A DNA stretch of 64,000 nt from Blastocladiella emersonii ATCC 22665 (lineage: Eukaryota > Blastocladiomycota > Blastocladiomycetes > Blastocladiales > Blastocladiaceae), in assembly GCA_025594325.1 (NCBI GenBank), contig JANHCV010000001.1, positions 2,294,001 to 2,358,000 on the forward strand. Direction: 5' to 3'. The position numbers were made by a program, and so were the translations under genes. How positions within the stretch are numbered: the stretch's first letter is position 1; each line of letters starts with the position of its first letter. Below are positions 53,688 to 62,530 of this stretch, piece by piece. The notes below the pieces were generated by a model. The model was given only the letters and a program-made list of their open reading frames with translations, did not search any database and was not told where the DNA came from.

Positions 53688-54449
53688 TCAAGCGTCACGA
53701 CGGCGGCGAGCGGTCTTGCCCGTTGAAGCGCGGCTGCCGGTCGTCTTGGCCTTGGTCTCAGCGACGGCGGACTTCTTCGCCTCCTCCTCCTTGGCCTCGA
53801 CCTCAGCGTCGTCGCTCGAGTCGTTAGCCTCGCGCTTCGTAGCAGCAGCCGCAGCGGCCTTCTCCTCAGCGGCCTGGATCCGCACGCGCTTGTCGACGTC
53901 CTTCTTGGCGGCCTCGTAGCCGATCGTCATCATGACGAGCCCGACGGCGTACACGAGGTGCGCGGTATCGGGCACGACCTCGGGGTCGAGCCCGCTCACC
54001 ATGCGCAGGACCGCCATCGAGTTGTTGAAGTACCCGCGCGGGACGGGGAACTCCTGCGACGTCTGCGCGTACGGGAAGTACAGCAGGCCGAACGAGAGTG
54101 TGGGCGGCGAGTCCGGGTTCGGGCTGCGCATCGGGGCCTCGATCGTCTGGTACAGCGGCAGCCAGATGGCGAGCAGCTGGAACGCCATCTGCAGGAGCAG
54201 CCACAGCTGCACCACGAGCATGGCGTTGCGCCACGCGCGCTTGGTCGCCACGTAGCCGAGCAGGAACGGGGCCACCTGCAGCAGCGAGTGCCCGACGTAG
54301 TGCAGCGCCGGCATCTTGCCCGCGGTCACCAGCGCCGTCCACGAGTGCGCAATCGGCGCCGGAGCAAGCAGGAACGCGAGGCGGACTAGGCCCGTCGACA
54401 GCGACAGCAGCGGGTACGTCTCGGGATCGACGATGACGACGGAAGTCAT
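53688..54449 (-). CDS. Multi-pass membrane protein of unknown function
   Basis: Single exon, 253 residues, starting at ATG 54449. About four hydrophobic segments are visible: LLSLSTGLVRLAFLLAPAPI, LHYVGHSLLQVAPFLLGYV, LVVQLWLLLQMAFQLLAIWL and AHLVYAVGLVMMTIGYEAA. The C-terminal ~75 residues form a charged Lys/Glu/Ala tail (RVRIQAAEEKAAAAAATKRE onward), ending in a basic ARRRRDA. The segment SFGLLYFPYAQTSQEFPVPR between the third and fourth segments may be a conserved loop. No signal peptide or catalytic motif was seen and the family is not recognised. The dibasic C terminus could act in ER retention, an inference only. Confidence 0.7.
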   Translation of the reverse strand: MTSVVIVDPETYPLLSLSTGLVRLAFLLAPAPIAHSWTALVTAGKMPALHYVGHSLLQVAPFLLGYVATKRAWRNAMLVVQLWLLLQMAFQLLAIWLPLYQTIEAPMRSPNPDSPPTLSFGLLYFPYAQTSQEFPVPRGYFNNSMAVLRMVSGLDPEVVPDTAHLVYAVGLVMMTIGYEAAKKDVDKRVRIQAAEEKAAAAAATKREANDSSDDAEVEAKEEEAKKSAVAETKAKTTGSRASTGKTARRRRDA

Positions 54450-54790
54450 TCTAAGAGGTGCGTGGCGAGGTTAGCCGGGCGTGTGCATGAGGTTTCATAG
54501 AGTCGCATGCTCTTACTTTGTTGCAGCGGGTTGATTTGTTAAGTTCCTCGCCAGAGCAGCGGAGAGGTAGGATCAACACTGTGGCGAGGGCGCCGGCGGT
54601 GCTTGCTCAGCGGCGGCGACTGTGGCGCAAGTGCGAGACACAACGGAGACGCCCACCACGTGGTCCGCGAAGCGCGTCAAGGCAAGCTCGCTTCGTAGGA
54701 ACGCAAGAAAAGAAGTGTATATGAACAGGATGCGTGGGGTGGGGGGTACGGGATAACGCGCGAGGGAAGGGAACACACTGACTGACAAGT
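54450..54790. promoter_or_regulatory. Promoter of the membrane-protein gene
   Basis: 341 nt between the membrane-protein start and the CUT8 stop, both on the minus strand. Contains one GTGCGAGAC element (54631-54639). No coding sequence. Confidence 0.45.
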
Positions 54791-56080
54791 CTACTGGCCG
54801 CCCATGCCAAACACGACGCGCGTCGTTGCGGGATTTGGCGGGGCCGCTGCCGCCGGCGCGCCGTGGTGATGGTGGTGCGGGTGCGCGAGCATCGACGCGG
54901 ATCCGAGGACACCGAACACGGGCGCGGTGCCAGCGCCGCCGCCGCCAAACAGGGCCGACGCGGGCGGGAGCGGGGCCGCAGGGTGGAACCCGCTGCCGCC
55001 GCCGCCGGCCGTCCACGCGGTCGCGGTTGGTGGTGCGTTGAGCGCGGACGCCATGCTGCTACACGTCCCCGCGGCGCCGCCGGCAAACGACGCGAACCCG
55101 TGCTGCTGCTGCGGTGGTGGTGCGATGCCGAGGTGCCAGCCGAGGAGCTGGACGAAATCGTGGGCGGCGTCAGCGAGGGCGCCGCGGGTAGCCGTGTTGG
55201 CGTCGTCGAGCAGCGAGAACCAGTGCTCGACCTCGGACCGTGCGAGGACGCGGCGGTGGGTGTCAGGCCACGCGGCGGCCTGGGCGACGGCGGACCGCCA
55301 CGCGGACCGCAGCCGGTGCACGAGGTCGAGCTTGGCGTGGTTGTTCTCGGGCGACTCCCAGTCGGGCAGGCGGCCGGCGAGCGTCGACGCGACGCGCAGG
55401 AACGCGAGCAGCGTGTTGAGCTGGTCGAGCGCGGCGGCGGCGGCATCGTGCGCAACGGCGGCCGGGTCGGGCGCGGCGTGGAAAAAGTAGTCGAGGAACT
55501 CGACCATGGCGCCGTGAATGTCGTCGAGCACGGGCTGCACGCGGCGGTACGAGTAGTCGTTGAGCACGGGGCCAGTGCGCGAGTAGGGGAAGGTCGACAG
55601 CAGCTTGCGCTCGAGCGACTCAAAGTGCTTGGACACGGACTCGATGGTCGGGCGCGGCACCACGTCCGACATGAGCTGCAGCACGCGGTCGTCGGCCGCT
55701 TCGGCCAGCTTCATCACGATGGACACGAGCTGGTCCTTTTCCAGGATGGCGAGGTACTTGGCGAGCTGTCGCCGGTGCTGCTGCATCTGCGAGCGCGCCG
55801 CGTACTCGCCACCGCTCGTCGCCGCAGCCGACGTGGACGAAGTGGAAGGCTCTTCGTCACCGTGCGGCCGTTGTGGGTCGAGCGTCCGCGGGCGCTTCTG
55901 CGACGAGACACTGTCCATGTCGTCGGCTGCCGCATAGCCGTCGTCGAGAAAGTCGGAGGCGTGGCGCTTCCGCGTCGCCGCGCTCAGCTGGTGCGGTTGT
56001 GGTGGCGCGTGGGCATGCGCGGGTCCATTACGGGACGCTGCTGCGCCGGCGGGGCGGCGGGACGGGTATTCGGCGGCCAT
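54791..56080 (-). CDS. CUT8: Cut8/Sts1 nuclear proteasome-tethering factor
   Basis: Single exon, 429 residues. The N-terminal ~100 residues are disordered with a basic KRPR patch; in fission yeast this Lys-rich part binds and is ubiquitinated by the proteasome system. The core matches the Cut8/Sts1 domain: LAILEKDQLVSIVMKLAE, VVPRPTIESVSKHFESLERK, STFPYSRTGPVLNDYSYRRV, VEFLDYFF, LAFLRVASTLAGRLPDWESP and SEVEHWFSLLD. The PRPT and FPY..P...Y.Y.RV signatures are diagnostic. Cut8 anchors 26S proteasomes at the nuclear envelope. The C-terminal ~100 residues are Gly/Ala/His-rich. Cut8 is found in fungi and a few other lineages, which supports the fungal assignment. Confidence 0.9.
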   Translation of the reverse strand: MAAEYPSRRPAGAAASRNGPAHAHAPPQPHQLSAATRKRHASDFLDDGYAAADDMDSVSSQKRPRTLDPQRPHGDEEPSTSSTSAAATSGGEYAARSQMQQHRRQLAKYLAILEKDQLVSIVMKLAEAADDRVLQLMSDVVPRPTIESVSKHFESLERKLLSTFPYSRTGPVLNDYSYRRVQPVLDDIHGAMVEFLDYFFHAAPDPAAVAHDAAAAALDQLNTLLAFLRVASTLAGRLPDWESPENNHAKLDLVHRLRSAWRSAVAQAAAWPDTHRRVLARSEVEHWFSLLDDANTATRGALADAAHDFVQLLGWHLGIAPPPQQQHGFASFAGGAAGTCSSMASALNAPPTATAWTAGGGGSGFHPAAPLPPASALFGGGGAGTAPVFGVLGSASMLAHPHHHHHGAPAAAAPPNPATTRVVFGMGGQ

Positions 56081-56378
56081 GGCGCGGTTCGATGCGTTGC
56101 AGCAAGTGGTGATGGCGGTGCAACCGACGGCGCCGATGAGGGAGCGGGAGTGTGGTGGGAGCGGAGAGCGGGCGTGCGATGGGCGAGCGGTGCGAAGCGG
56201 AGGAGGCGTCCGCTCAGCGATGACGACGGCCGTGACGAACGCTGCGTGAAGGAGTCACCGAGCCGCTCGCAAAAGGGAGGAACAGTTGGTTTTCCAAAAT
56301 CATCGTCAAATCTTTATTCACACATTTGGACACTCGAGACAAGGACAGGTCAGGGCAAAACGCTCGGACCTCTCGCAC
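56081..56378. promoter_or_regulatory. Intergenic region upstream of CUT8
   Basis: 298 nt between the CUT8 start and the stop of the G3BP-like gene; both genes are on the minus strand. An AT-richer stretch at 56281-56345 adjoins the G3BP stop and probably carries its 3' processing signals. Nothing coding. Confidence 0.4.
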
Positions 56379-57926
56379 TTACGAGCGAGGGCCGTACGCG
56401 CCACGACCGGCACCGCCGCGCCCGCCACGGCCCTGGCCGCCACGACCACCACCACGGCCGCCACGGATCGCGCCGGGCGGCTTGCGCTCCTCGGTGTGGA
56501 GCGTGACGTTGCCGAGGGTGCCGCGCTGGCCGAGGAAGTTGCGCGCGGCGGCGGCCGACTCGAGGTACACGGCGGCGCCGGCCTTGGAGATCTCGGCCGC
56601 GACGATCTTGGCGCCGGGGAAGGCGCCGCGCAGCTGCTGCTCCGTGAGCTTCTCGCCGGTCGGGTTGGGGAACCGCACCCACACGGACGTGTCGAGTGGC
56701 AACCGCGACGAGCCGACCTGGGCGGCGTACGCCTGCACCTGCGCCTGCTGCGCGTGCGCCTGCATGTCGGCGTGCGTGATGCCGGGCGTGGCCGACGGCG
56801 GCGGCGCCGTGCGGTGGTTGGGCGGCGGGATCGGGCCCGAGGCGGCAGCAGCAGCGGGCGCCGGGGACACGGACGTGGGCGCGGTCGAGGGAGCAGCCTT
56901 GTTCGCGTGCACGGGGGTGGGGGCGGGAGCCGACGAGGCCGTGGTCGCGGCAAGCGTTGCCCAGCTCATGGGACGCGCGGGGGCCGCAGCAGCGGGAGCG
57001 GGCGCGGCGGCGGTCGGCGAGGGCGACGACGCGGGCGAGGCAGCGGCGGCAGCGGCGGCAGCCGACTTGGCCGCGGGCGAAGCGGGGCGCTTACCCTGCT
57101 GCTGGGCGCGGGGCGCGGGCGTCTCCTTGGGAGCGGGGGCAGCGGCCTCGGGGGCAGGAGCCGCCTTGGCGGGAGGCGAAGCGGGGCGCTTAGGCGAGGT
57201 CTCGCGCGACTTGGGCGCGGGCGCAGCGGCAGCCTTCGGGGTCTCGGCCTCAGGCGCGGGGGTAGCAGCAGCGGGAGTGGGGGCGGGCTTGGTCGCGACG
57301 GGCGACTTGGGGCGCTCGGGCGACTTGGCCTTGGCCGGCGCGACGGGCGAGGGCGCGCGCTTCTGCTCGGCCGCAGCCGGGGCGGGAGCGGGGGCAGCAG
57401 CGGCAGCGGCGGGCGGGGTCGAGATGGTGGCGGGTTTCGAGACGGGGGCGGGGGTCGGGGCAATGGGCGAGGTCTCCGCGTCCTCAGTGTCGGACTCGAG
57501 CTCCTCGCGCATGAAGCGGAACACGTCGTTGAGGATGTAGTAGCCCTTGGGCTGCTTGGCGAGGAAGAAGGTCTGGACAAACTTCTGCGAGGGGGCGCCA
57601 GCGTTGCTCATCTCGCCAATGACCTGCACGATGATGCCGTCGGCGAGCGACGGGACCGAGTCGACGTTGCTGATGACGACGCGGCAGTCCTTGAAGCCGA
57701 TGGTCTGGAACATCTTCTGGATCTCGTGCTGGCCCTTGTTAGCGGCGGCCATGGTGGCCTCGAGCCCGTGCACGGCCGTCGAGTCGCGCGAGTAGAAGCA
57801 GTGCAGGCGCGACGGCTCGCTGTTCATGATCTGGTAGTACTCGCGCACGAACATCCACCCGACCTGGTCGGCCGAAGGGCTCGCCGCCGCGTGCTTGGCG
57901 TACTGCTCGCTGGTCTCGTTGGTCAT
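56379..57926 (-). CDS. G3BP-like NTF2-domain and RRM RNA-binding protein
   Basis: Single exon, 515 residues. The N-terminal ~130 residues are an NTF2-like domain: VGWMFVREYYQIMNSEPSRL, HCFYSRDSTAVHG, KMFQTIGFKDCRVVISNVDS, GIIVQVIGEMSNAG and FVQTFFLAKQPKGYYILNDV. An acidic stretch (ESDTEDAETS) and a ~270-residue Pro/Ala-rich linker follow. An RRM comes next (SVWVRFPNPTGEKLTEQQLR, AAEISKAGAAVYLESAAAAR), then a C-terminal RGG box (GGRGGGRGGQGRGGRGG). This order is that of G3BP and the fungal Bre5/Nxt3 proteins. These cooperate with the Ubp3 deubiquitinase and nucleate stress granules. No intron; divergent from the EngB gene. Confidence 0.9.
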   Translation of the reverse strand: MTNETSEQYAKHAAASPSADQVGWMFVREYYQIMNSEPSRLHCFYSRDSTAVHGLEATMAAANKGQHEIQKMFQTIGFKDCRVVISNVDSVPSLADGIIVQVIGEMSNAGAPSQKFVQTFFLAKQPKGYYILNDVFRFMREELESDTEDAETSPIAPTPAPVSKPATISTPPAAAAAAPAPAPAAAEQKRAPSPVAPAKAKSPERPKSPVATKPAPTPAAATPAPEAETPKAAAAPAPKSRETSPKRPASPPAKAAPAPEAAAPAPKETPAPRAQQQGKRPASPAAKSAAAAAAAASPASSPSPTAAAPAPAAAAPARPMSWATLAATTASSAPAPTPVHANKAAPSTAPTSVSPAPAAAAASGPIPPPNHRTAPPPSATPGITHADMQAHAQQAQVQAYAAQVGSSRLPLDTSVWVRFPNPTGEKLTEQQLRGAFPGAKIVAAEISKAGAAVYLESAAAARNFLGQRGTLGNVTLHTEERKPPGAIRGGRGGGRGGQGRGGRGGAGRGAYGPRS

Positions 57927-58552
57927 CTAGCGCAGCGAGGGGCGAGCGGGTCAGTCAGTACGGACACGGTCGGCGAAAAGTGTGGAGGGCGCTCGAAGAC
58001 ACGAGCGCGGGATCGACAGTGTCAGGAGCGCGAGGGATCACGTCGAAGCATCAATGCGGTCTGTGACAGCATGTCTGGCGGAGATGACAGTCGCGCGAGC
58101 GACGACGACGCGTCCCCACCATCACCACAAGTTCGCCAGGTCGACAGCGACTCTCGCATCGGTGCGCCCGGGCGAAGCTGATCACTCGCACGGCAAGATC
58201 GGGTACTCTAGGCCGGTGAGAGCCTGCAGCAGTCCGATCCGTCGCGCCTCGTCGCGGGCAGGTTGATACATGGGAGGGGAGAGCGGCGAGCAGTACCGTC
58301 AAGTGCGGCTTGCAAGGAAGGGGACCGAGCGCAGCGGTCGCAGCGGGGGAAGGCGGCTCGCGAACAAGTCGGTGCGGGAGCGGGAGCGGGAGGGCGGGAG
58401 GGACGGGGCGGCGCCCGCGCGGGCAGCAGGTCGGCGCGAAGGTCGTCGGTCGCGGGAACGGCGCAGGTGATGTGGATGATCTGCGCGCACACGTGCCCAT
58501 GAACGCGCTGGAATTTCGCATCCTCGCCCTCTTCTCGGCCACTATCCATGCC
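57927..58552. promoter_or_regulatory. Divergent intergenic region, G3BP-like / EngB
   Basis: 626 nt between divergent starts. In-frame ATG codons for the EngB gene exist upstream (58499), so its right end could be coding. GGGAGCGGGAGCGGGAGGGCGGGAGGG purine repeats occur around 58375-58405. No other element recognised. Confidence 0.45.
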
Positions 58553-60071
58553 ATGTATCGCACTTTGATCGCTTCATCACTCCCTGCATTGTGCAGCTTG
58601 CGCTGTTATGCATCGATTTGCCGCGTGACGGCTGCCCCGGGGCTGGCTCGTGCATTCCACTCGGCCGCGGCTAGTTGGGCCCGGAAACGGGCCAAAGTAG
58701 ACTACGAGCGTGAGCCGCCCGTTGAAATGCATTCCCCACAACCGCAAATCGATCTCTCGCACTCTGAGCCAGCTCCGAAACCGCCGCGGCCGAAGAGAAA
58801 GCGCAAACCGCCGCAGCCGCCCATGCCGCCAGGGACGAACCGGCTCACAAAGCCCAAACCGCGACCCACCCCGGTTCAGTCCTCCCAAACCGTCATTGAC
58901 GCGCAGCTCGACACGCCGACCCTCTTGTCGCTCCACCACACGGTCACCACGCCGCGTCGCGCCGTACCCGAGCGCGAGCTGTTCACGGCGTCCTACTTTT
59001 TCCAGTGCTCGACGCCGACCATGGTCTACTCGCACTTTCGCTTCACGCCCGAGACGATGCCGAGCCTCGGTAACTACCCCGAGATCGCCGTGATCGGTCC
59101 CTCGAATGCGGGCAAGTCGACGCTGCTCAAATCGCTCGTCACGCGCCTCAACGGCAAGATTGCCACCGCGTCCAAGAAGCCCGGGTCGACCAAGTCCATC
59201 AACTTCTACAATCTCAGCAACCGACTCATGCTCGTCGACACCATGGGCTACGGTATCGGGTCCAAGCGCGACTGGGGCGGCTCGATCGAGGCGTACCTCA
59301 CGCACCGCAAAGAGTATGTCGCTCTTGCATCCCGTTCTCGTGGCGATCTCTAACTCACGAGTCTGCGTGCGTAGGCTTCGACACGTGTACTGGCTGCTGC
59401 CCGCGCACGCTTCGGTGCACGAGTTTGACCTCGCCATCGGCGAGCTGCTTCGCCGGCTCAACATCCGCTACACGGTGATTATGACGCAGATCGACACGCT
59501 GCCCTCTACCGCCGCCTTTTTGCGCCAGCTCGACACCATGTACCGCACCCACGTCGAGCCAGCGCCCATGCTGTGCGACGGCATCATCCCGATCTCGTCG
59601 CTCCGCTTCACGCCGACCTGGGACCCGCTGTACCTCGGGACCACGGACCTCGCGGGCCGCATCGCGACCGCCGCCGCGCACCACGACCCGCCCATGCCCG
59701 CGCCCACGTCGCGCATGCCGGGCCTGCACCTCGGCTGGGTCTCGGCCAACGAGAACCAGGTCCGGTACAAGGTCCCGCAGCACAGCGCGACGCCCGCGCT
59801 CCACCTCAACAAGCCGGGCCAGGCCGAGCTGCAGCACCACATCATGAACGTCACCGGCCAGGACATGGAGCGCTGGCACGTCAGGGCCGCTAAGGCCTTC
59901 ACGCCGCAGGTCAAGGACGGCGCCGCGAACGCTGAACCGGTGCCGCCCGAGAACCTGAGCTCCAAGGCGCGCGGCAAAGCGACCATGGACGAGCTCATGA
60001 ACGCGATCAAGAGCGACGCCAAGAAGAGGAATCGGTTCGGCAAGCCGATCAAGAAGAACAAACGGAAGTGA
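58553..60071 (+). CDS. Mitochondrial EngB/YihA-type GTPase with altered G4
   Basis: Exons 58553-59313 and 59375-60071, 485 residues. The start is set at MYRTLIASSLPALCSLRCYA because it opens a typical mitochondrial presequence (basic, Ser/Ala-rich, no acids until the basic ARKRAKVDYE); an in-frame ATG 18 codons upstream is possible. Motifs: GPSNAGKST (G1), KPGSTKSINFYNL (G2 region), DTMGYG (G3), and MTQIDTL where G4 should read TKxD. EngB GTPases assist large-subunit ribosome assembly, here presumably mitochondrial. The G domain is preceded by a ~150-residue basic/Pro-rich region and followed by a ~170-residue extension ending in a Lys/Arg-rich tail, so it is much longer than bacterial EngB (~200). 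Confidence 0.85.
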
Positions 60072-60126
60072 ATACATTGTCATCATATTCAATCACGTCC
60101 ACAATGGGTATCGATCTCAAGTGCCC

Positions 60127-61524
60127 CTAGATCAGCGTCCCGAACGCGAGCGCAATCACGGCGATGATGGCCACGGCCCACGTCAGCGTCGCGCGCGACC
60201 CCGAGTTGGTGAGGTTGCTCCACGAGGCATCGGGCACCGAGTCGGGCGTGACCATGAGCTCGGCCGGGATGTTGTACTTGCCCGTGAGGTACTGCGAGTC
60301 GGCGGGGAGGCCGAGGCACTCGTGCATGGGGACGATCTTGATGCCCTTCTTGCGGATCATGGCCACGATGTCGGATACGGCGAGGGCCGACTCCTTGAAC
60401 AGGTCGTGCTGGAGCGTGATCTACGCGAGACGAGCGACCGGCGTGAGTGAAAGCTTCCTTGGTGGCCATGGCGGTGGCCGCGCGGCCAACGTACCACGCC
60501 GACCGACCGGTTGGTCATGAGGTACGCGTCGAGCGCGTTCTGGAAGTTGGACGTGATGACGTTGCTGCCGAGCTGGTGCATGTCAAAGTCCTTGGTGTCG
60601 ACGTTGATGAGCTGCACGTTGTAGCCCAGCGCCTCGAGGTGCGCCGACATGGTCATGTTGATCTCAAGGTACGGCGGGCGGAAGTAGCGCGGCACCTTGC
60701 CGATGGCCGACGCAACGACCAGATCGTTGAACTGCATCTCCATGAGGAACCGGTTCCACTCGAGGTACTTGGCCTTGTTGTTGCCCGTCGTGCCGTACAC
60801 TGCGCGAGCGGTCGTTAGCGGTGCCCAGCGGTCGCAGGTGATACCCAGCCGTTTCGGGCATGATCCGAAGCGCAAAACGTACCCATTCCGGTGTGCGTGA
60901 ACGTGTGGGTGCCGATGGTATGGTTGCTGGCGTAGGCGGCCTGCAAACCGCGGAGCCACTTCTTGTTCGAGGACGTCAGGTTGGCGATACGGTACGCGTT
61001 GACGTAGAAGGTGGCCTTGACACCGAGTTCGTCGAGTAGTGCCACAAGGCCTTGCGTGACATCTGAAGGCCCGTCGTCGAACGTAATACTCGCAATCGAC
61101 CTAAAAACGGTGCGGGAAGGCGCGGGAAGGGCGCGGGAAGGCGCGGGAAGGTGAGCGCTCCACACTTGCGCGGACGTTTCCGAGCAAATTTGACGTACTT
61201 GTCGACACAGCCGGTCGTGATAGCATCCTCGGTCTTGACCTTACACGCTCCACAGTCCTTGGGGCAGTTGAGGCAGTTCTCCTTGCCGCTGGCGTTGCAA
61301 ACGCCGTCGCCGCACACGGCGTTGGTCGCTTTGTCGCTCACGTGGTACGCCTTGAGGACGTTGAGCAGGCCCTGCTTGGGCGTCGTGCAGTCGGGCACGT
61401 TGCACCACGAGATGTCGCCCTCCTTGTACGAAAAGTCGAGCGCGCGGACGCCGCTCGTGCGCGGGCTCAGCGTCAGGCCGAGCAGGACGGCGAGCAGCAG
61501 AACGAGGTGCACGCGATGATTCAT
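60127..61524 (-). CDS. GPI-anchored chitin deacetylase-type polysaccharide deacetylase
   Basis: Exons on the minus strand 61524-61199, 61100-60883, 60799-60495 and 60420-60127, 380 residues. A signal peptide (HLVLLLAVLLGLTLS) leads to a Cys-rich segment, CGDGVCNASGKENCLNCPKD, like small cysteine modules seen in other early-fungal deacetylases. The NodB domain has all five motifs: TFDDGPSD (metal/catalytic Asp), THTFTHT (metal His pair), FRPPYLE, DTKDF and ITLQHDLF. It removes N-acetyl groups from chitin to give chitosan at the cell surface or wall. The C terminus is hydrophobic (TWAVAIIAVIALAFGTLI) after Ser/Asn/Gly, as in GPI-anchored proteins. A minisatellite lies in intron 1. Its stop is 55 nt from the EngB stop, in convergent orientation. 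Confidence 0.92.
61109..61151 (+). repeat. GCGCGGGAAGG minisatellite in a chitin deacetylase intron
   Basis: About four tandem units of (G)GCGCGGGAAG inside the 98-nt first intron of the deacetylase gene. On the coding strand they make a C-rich polypyrimidine CTTCCCGCGCC tract just before the TTTTTAG acceptor, so they also act as the pyrimidine tract. Confidence 0.8.
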
Positions 61525-62530
61525 GGTAGTGGGTTACGGTGTATAGACCGCCGATGAGGTGCTCGAGAGAGACCGTTGATAGGCACTAGGTGTTCGAGAG
61601 CGTCGATAGGCACTACCCGCAAATCAATTTGAGCGGTCCTCCGAATGCGGCTATCCCATCGGAACCGACCAGTGTTGGAATTTTGACCGACCGGTCACAT
61701 GCGGCAGTGCATTTAACTTGACTGTGTGCGGTGGAACAGCGCCGGAGCGCATGTCTCGCACCTGAGCGACGCGTCTCGCACCCGGCCCGTGACTTTCACG
61801 TGACGTTGCGGCGGACGCGTTTTTCGTTTTCCGAGTGTTCGCAACCTCACTTGCGTGTCTCCCGCCAGCGAAATTGCGCTGCGCTAGAACGTCTCGCACA
61901 GTTAACGCGAGATCCGCTTCGATCCCTCTATTCTCAAGCGTGCTGCACCCGGCGCTCAATCCGGCGGGCACCACGCTATTGCCCCGACCACACGCCGATA
62001 TCCGAGGCCCATCTTCACTGGGCTTTCCGTTTCTCACGCCGGGCTCGCTCTGGCCGTAATTCTCTCGGCCGACCGCGACGGGCGAGACGCGCGCGCGCGA
62101 GTGGAACGGTCGAGTTCACGCTCACGCGTGTCCTCCTGGAACCGCTCCATCACCCATGCATCGGACAACCGCTACATGTTGTTAACTACGCGAGCAGGAC
62201 CTCGCGCAATACCCTGACCTGTGGCGCCCCGCTCGGAAACCCGGCCTGCCCCACCCGCGTCGCGTGCCCGGCCTCGGCCCATGACTCGGCGTTCGGGGAA
62301 ACCGCGATTTCCTCGGCACATGTATCGAACCTCGCACTCTACCTGTCAACCCTCGGCCACCACACCCTCCCGCGCCATCTAGCGCGTGCACGTGCCCCGT
62401 CGAGCACGCTGTCGACCACGTCTCCGCACCGTCCTCGCCACCTCCTCGCGCGCCGCAACCCCGTCGTTCCACCGTCGCGCCGCCGCACCACCCGCTCGAC
62501 TGCCCGCTCCCGCTCGCGACCGCGCCCGTC
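61525..62530. promoter_or_regulatory. Divergent intergenic region with three GTCTCGCAC elements
   Basis: About 1 kb between the divergent deacetylase and 7TM-RGS starts. It holds three exact GTCTCGCAC 9-mers (61753-61761, 61773-61781, 61891-61899) and a GACCGACCGGTC palindrome-like word near 61684. The part before the RGS start is C-rich and likely 5' UTR. No coding sequence recognised. Confidence 0.5.
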
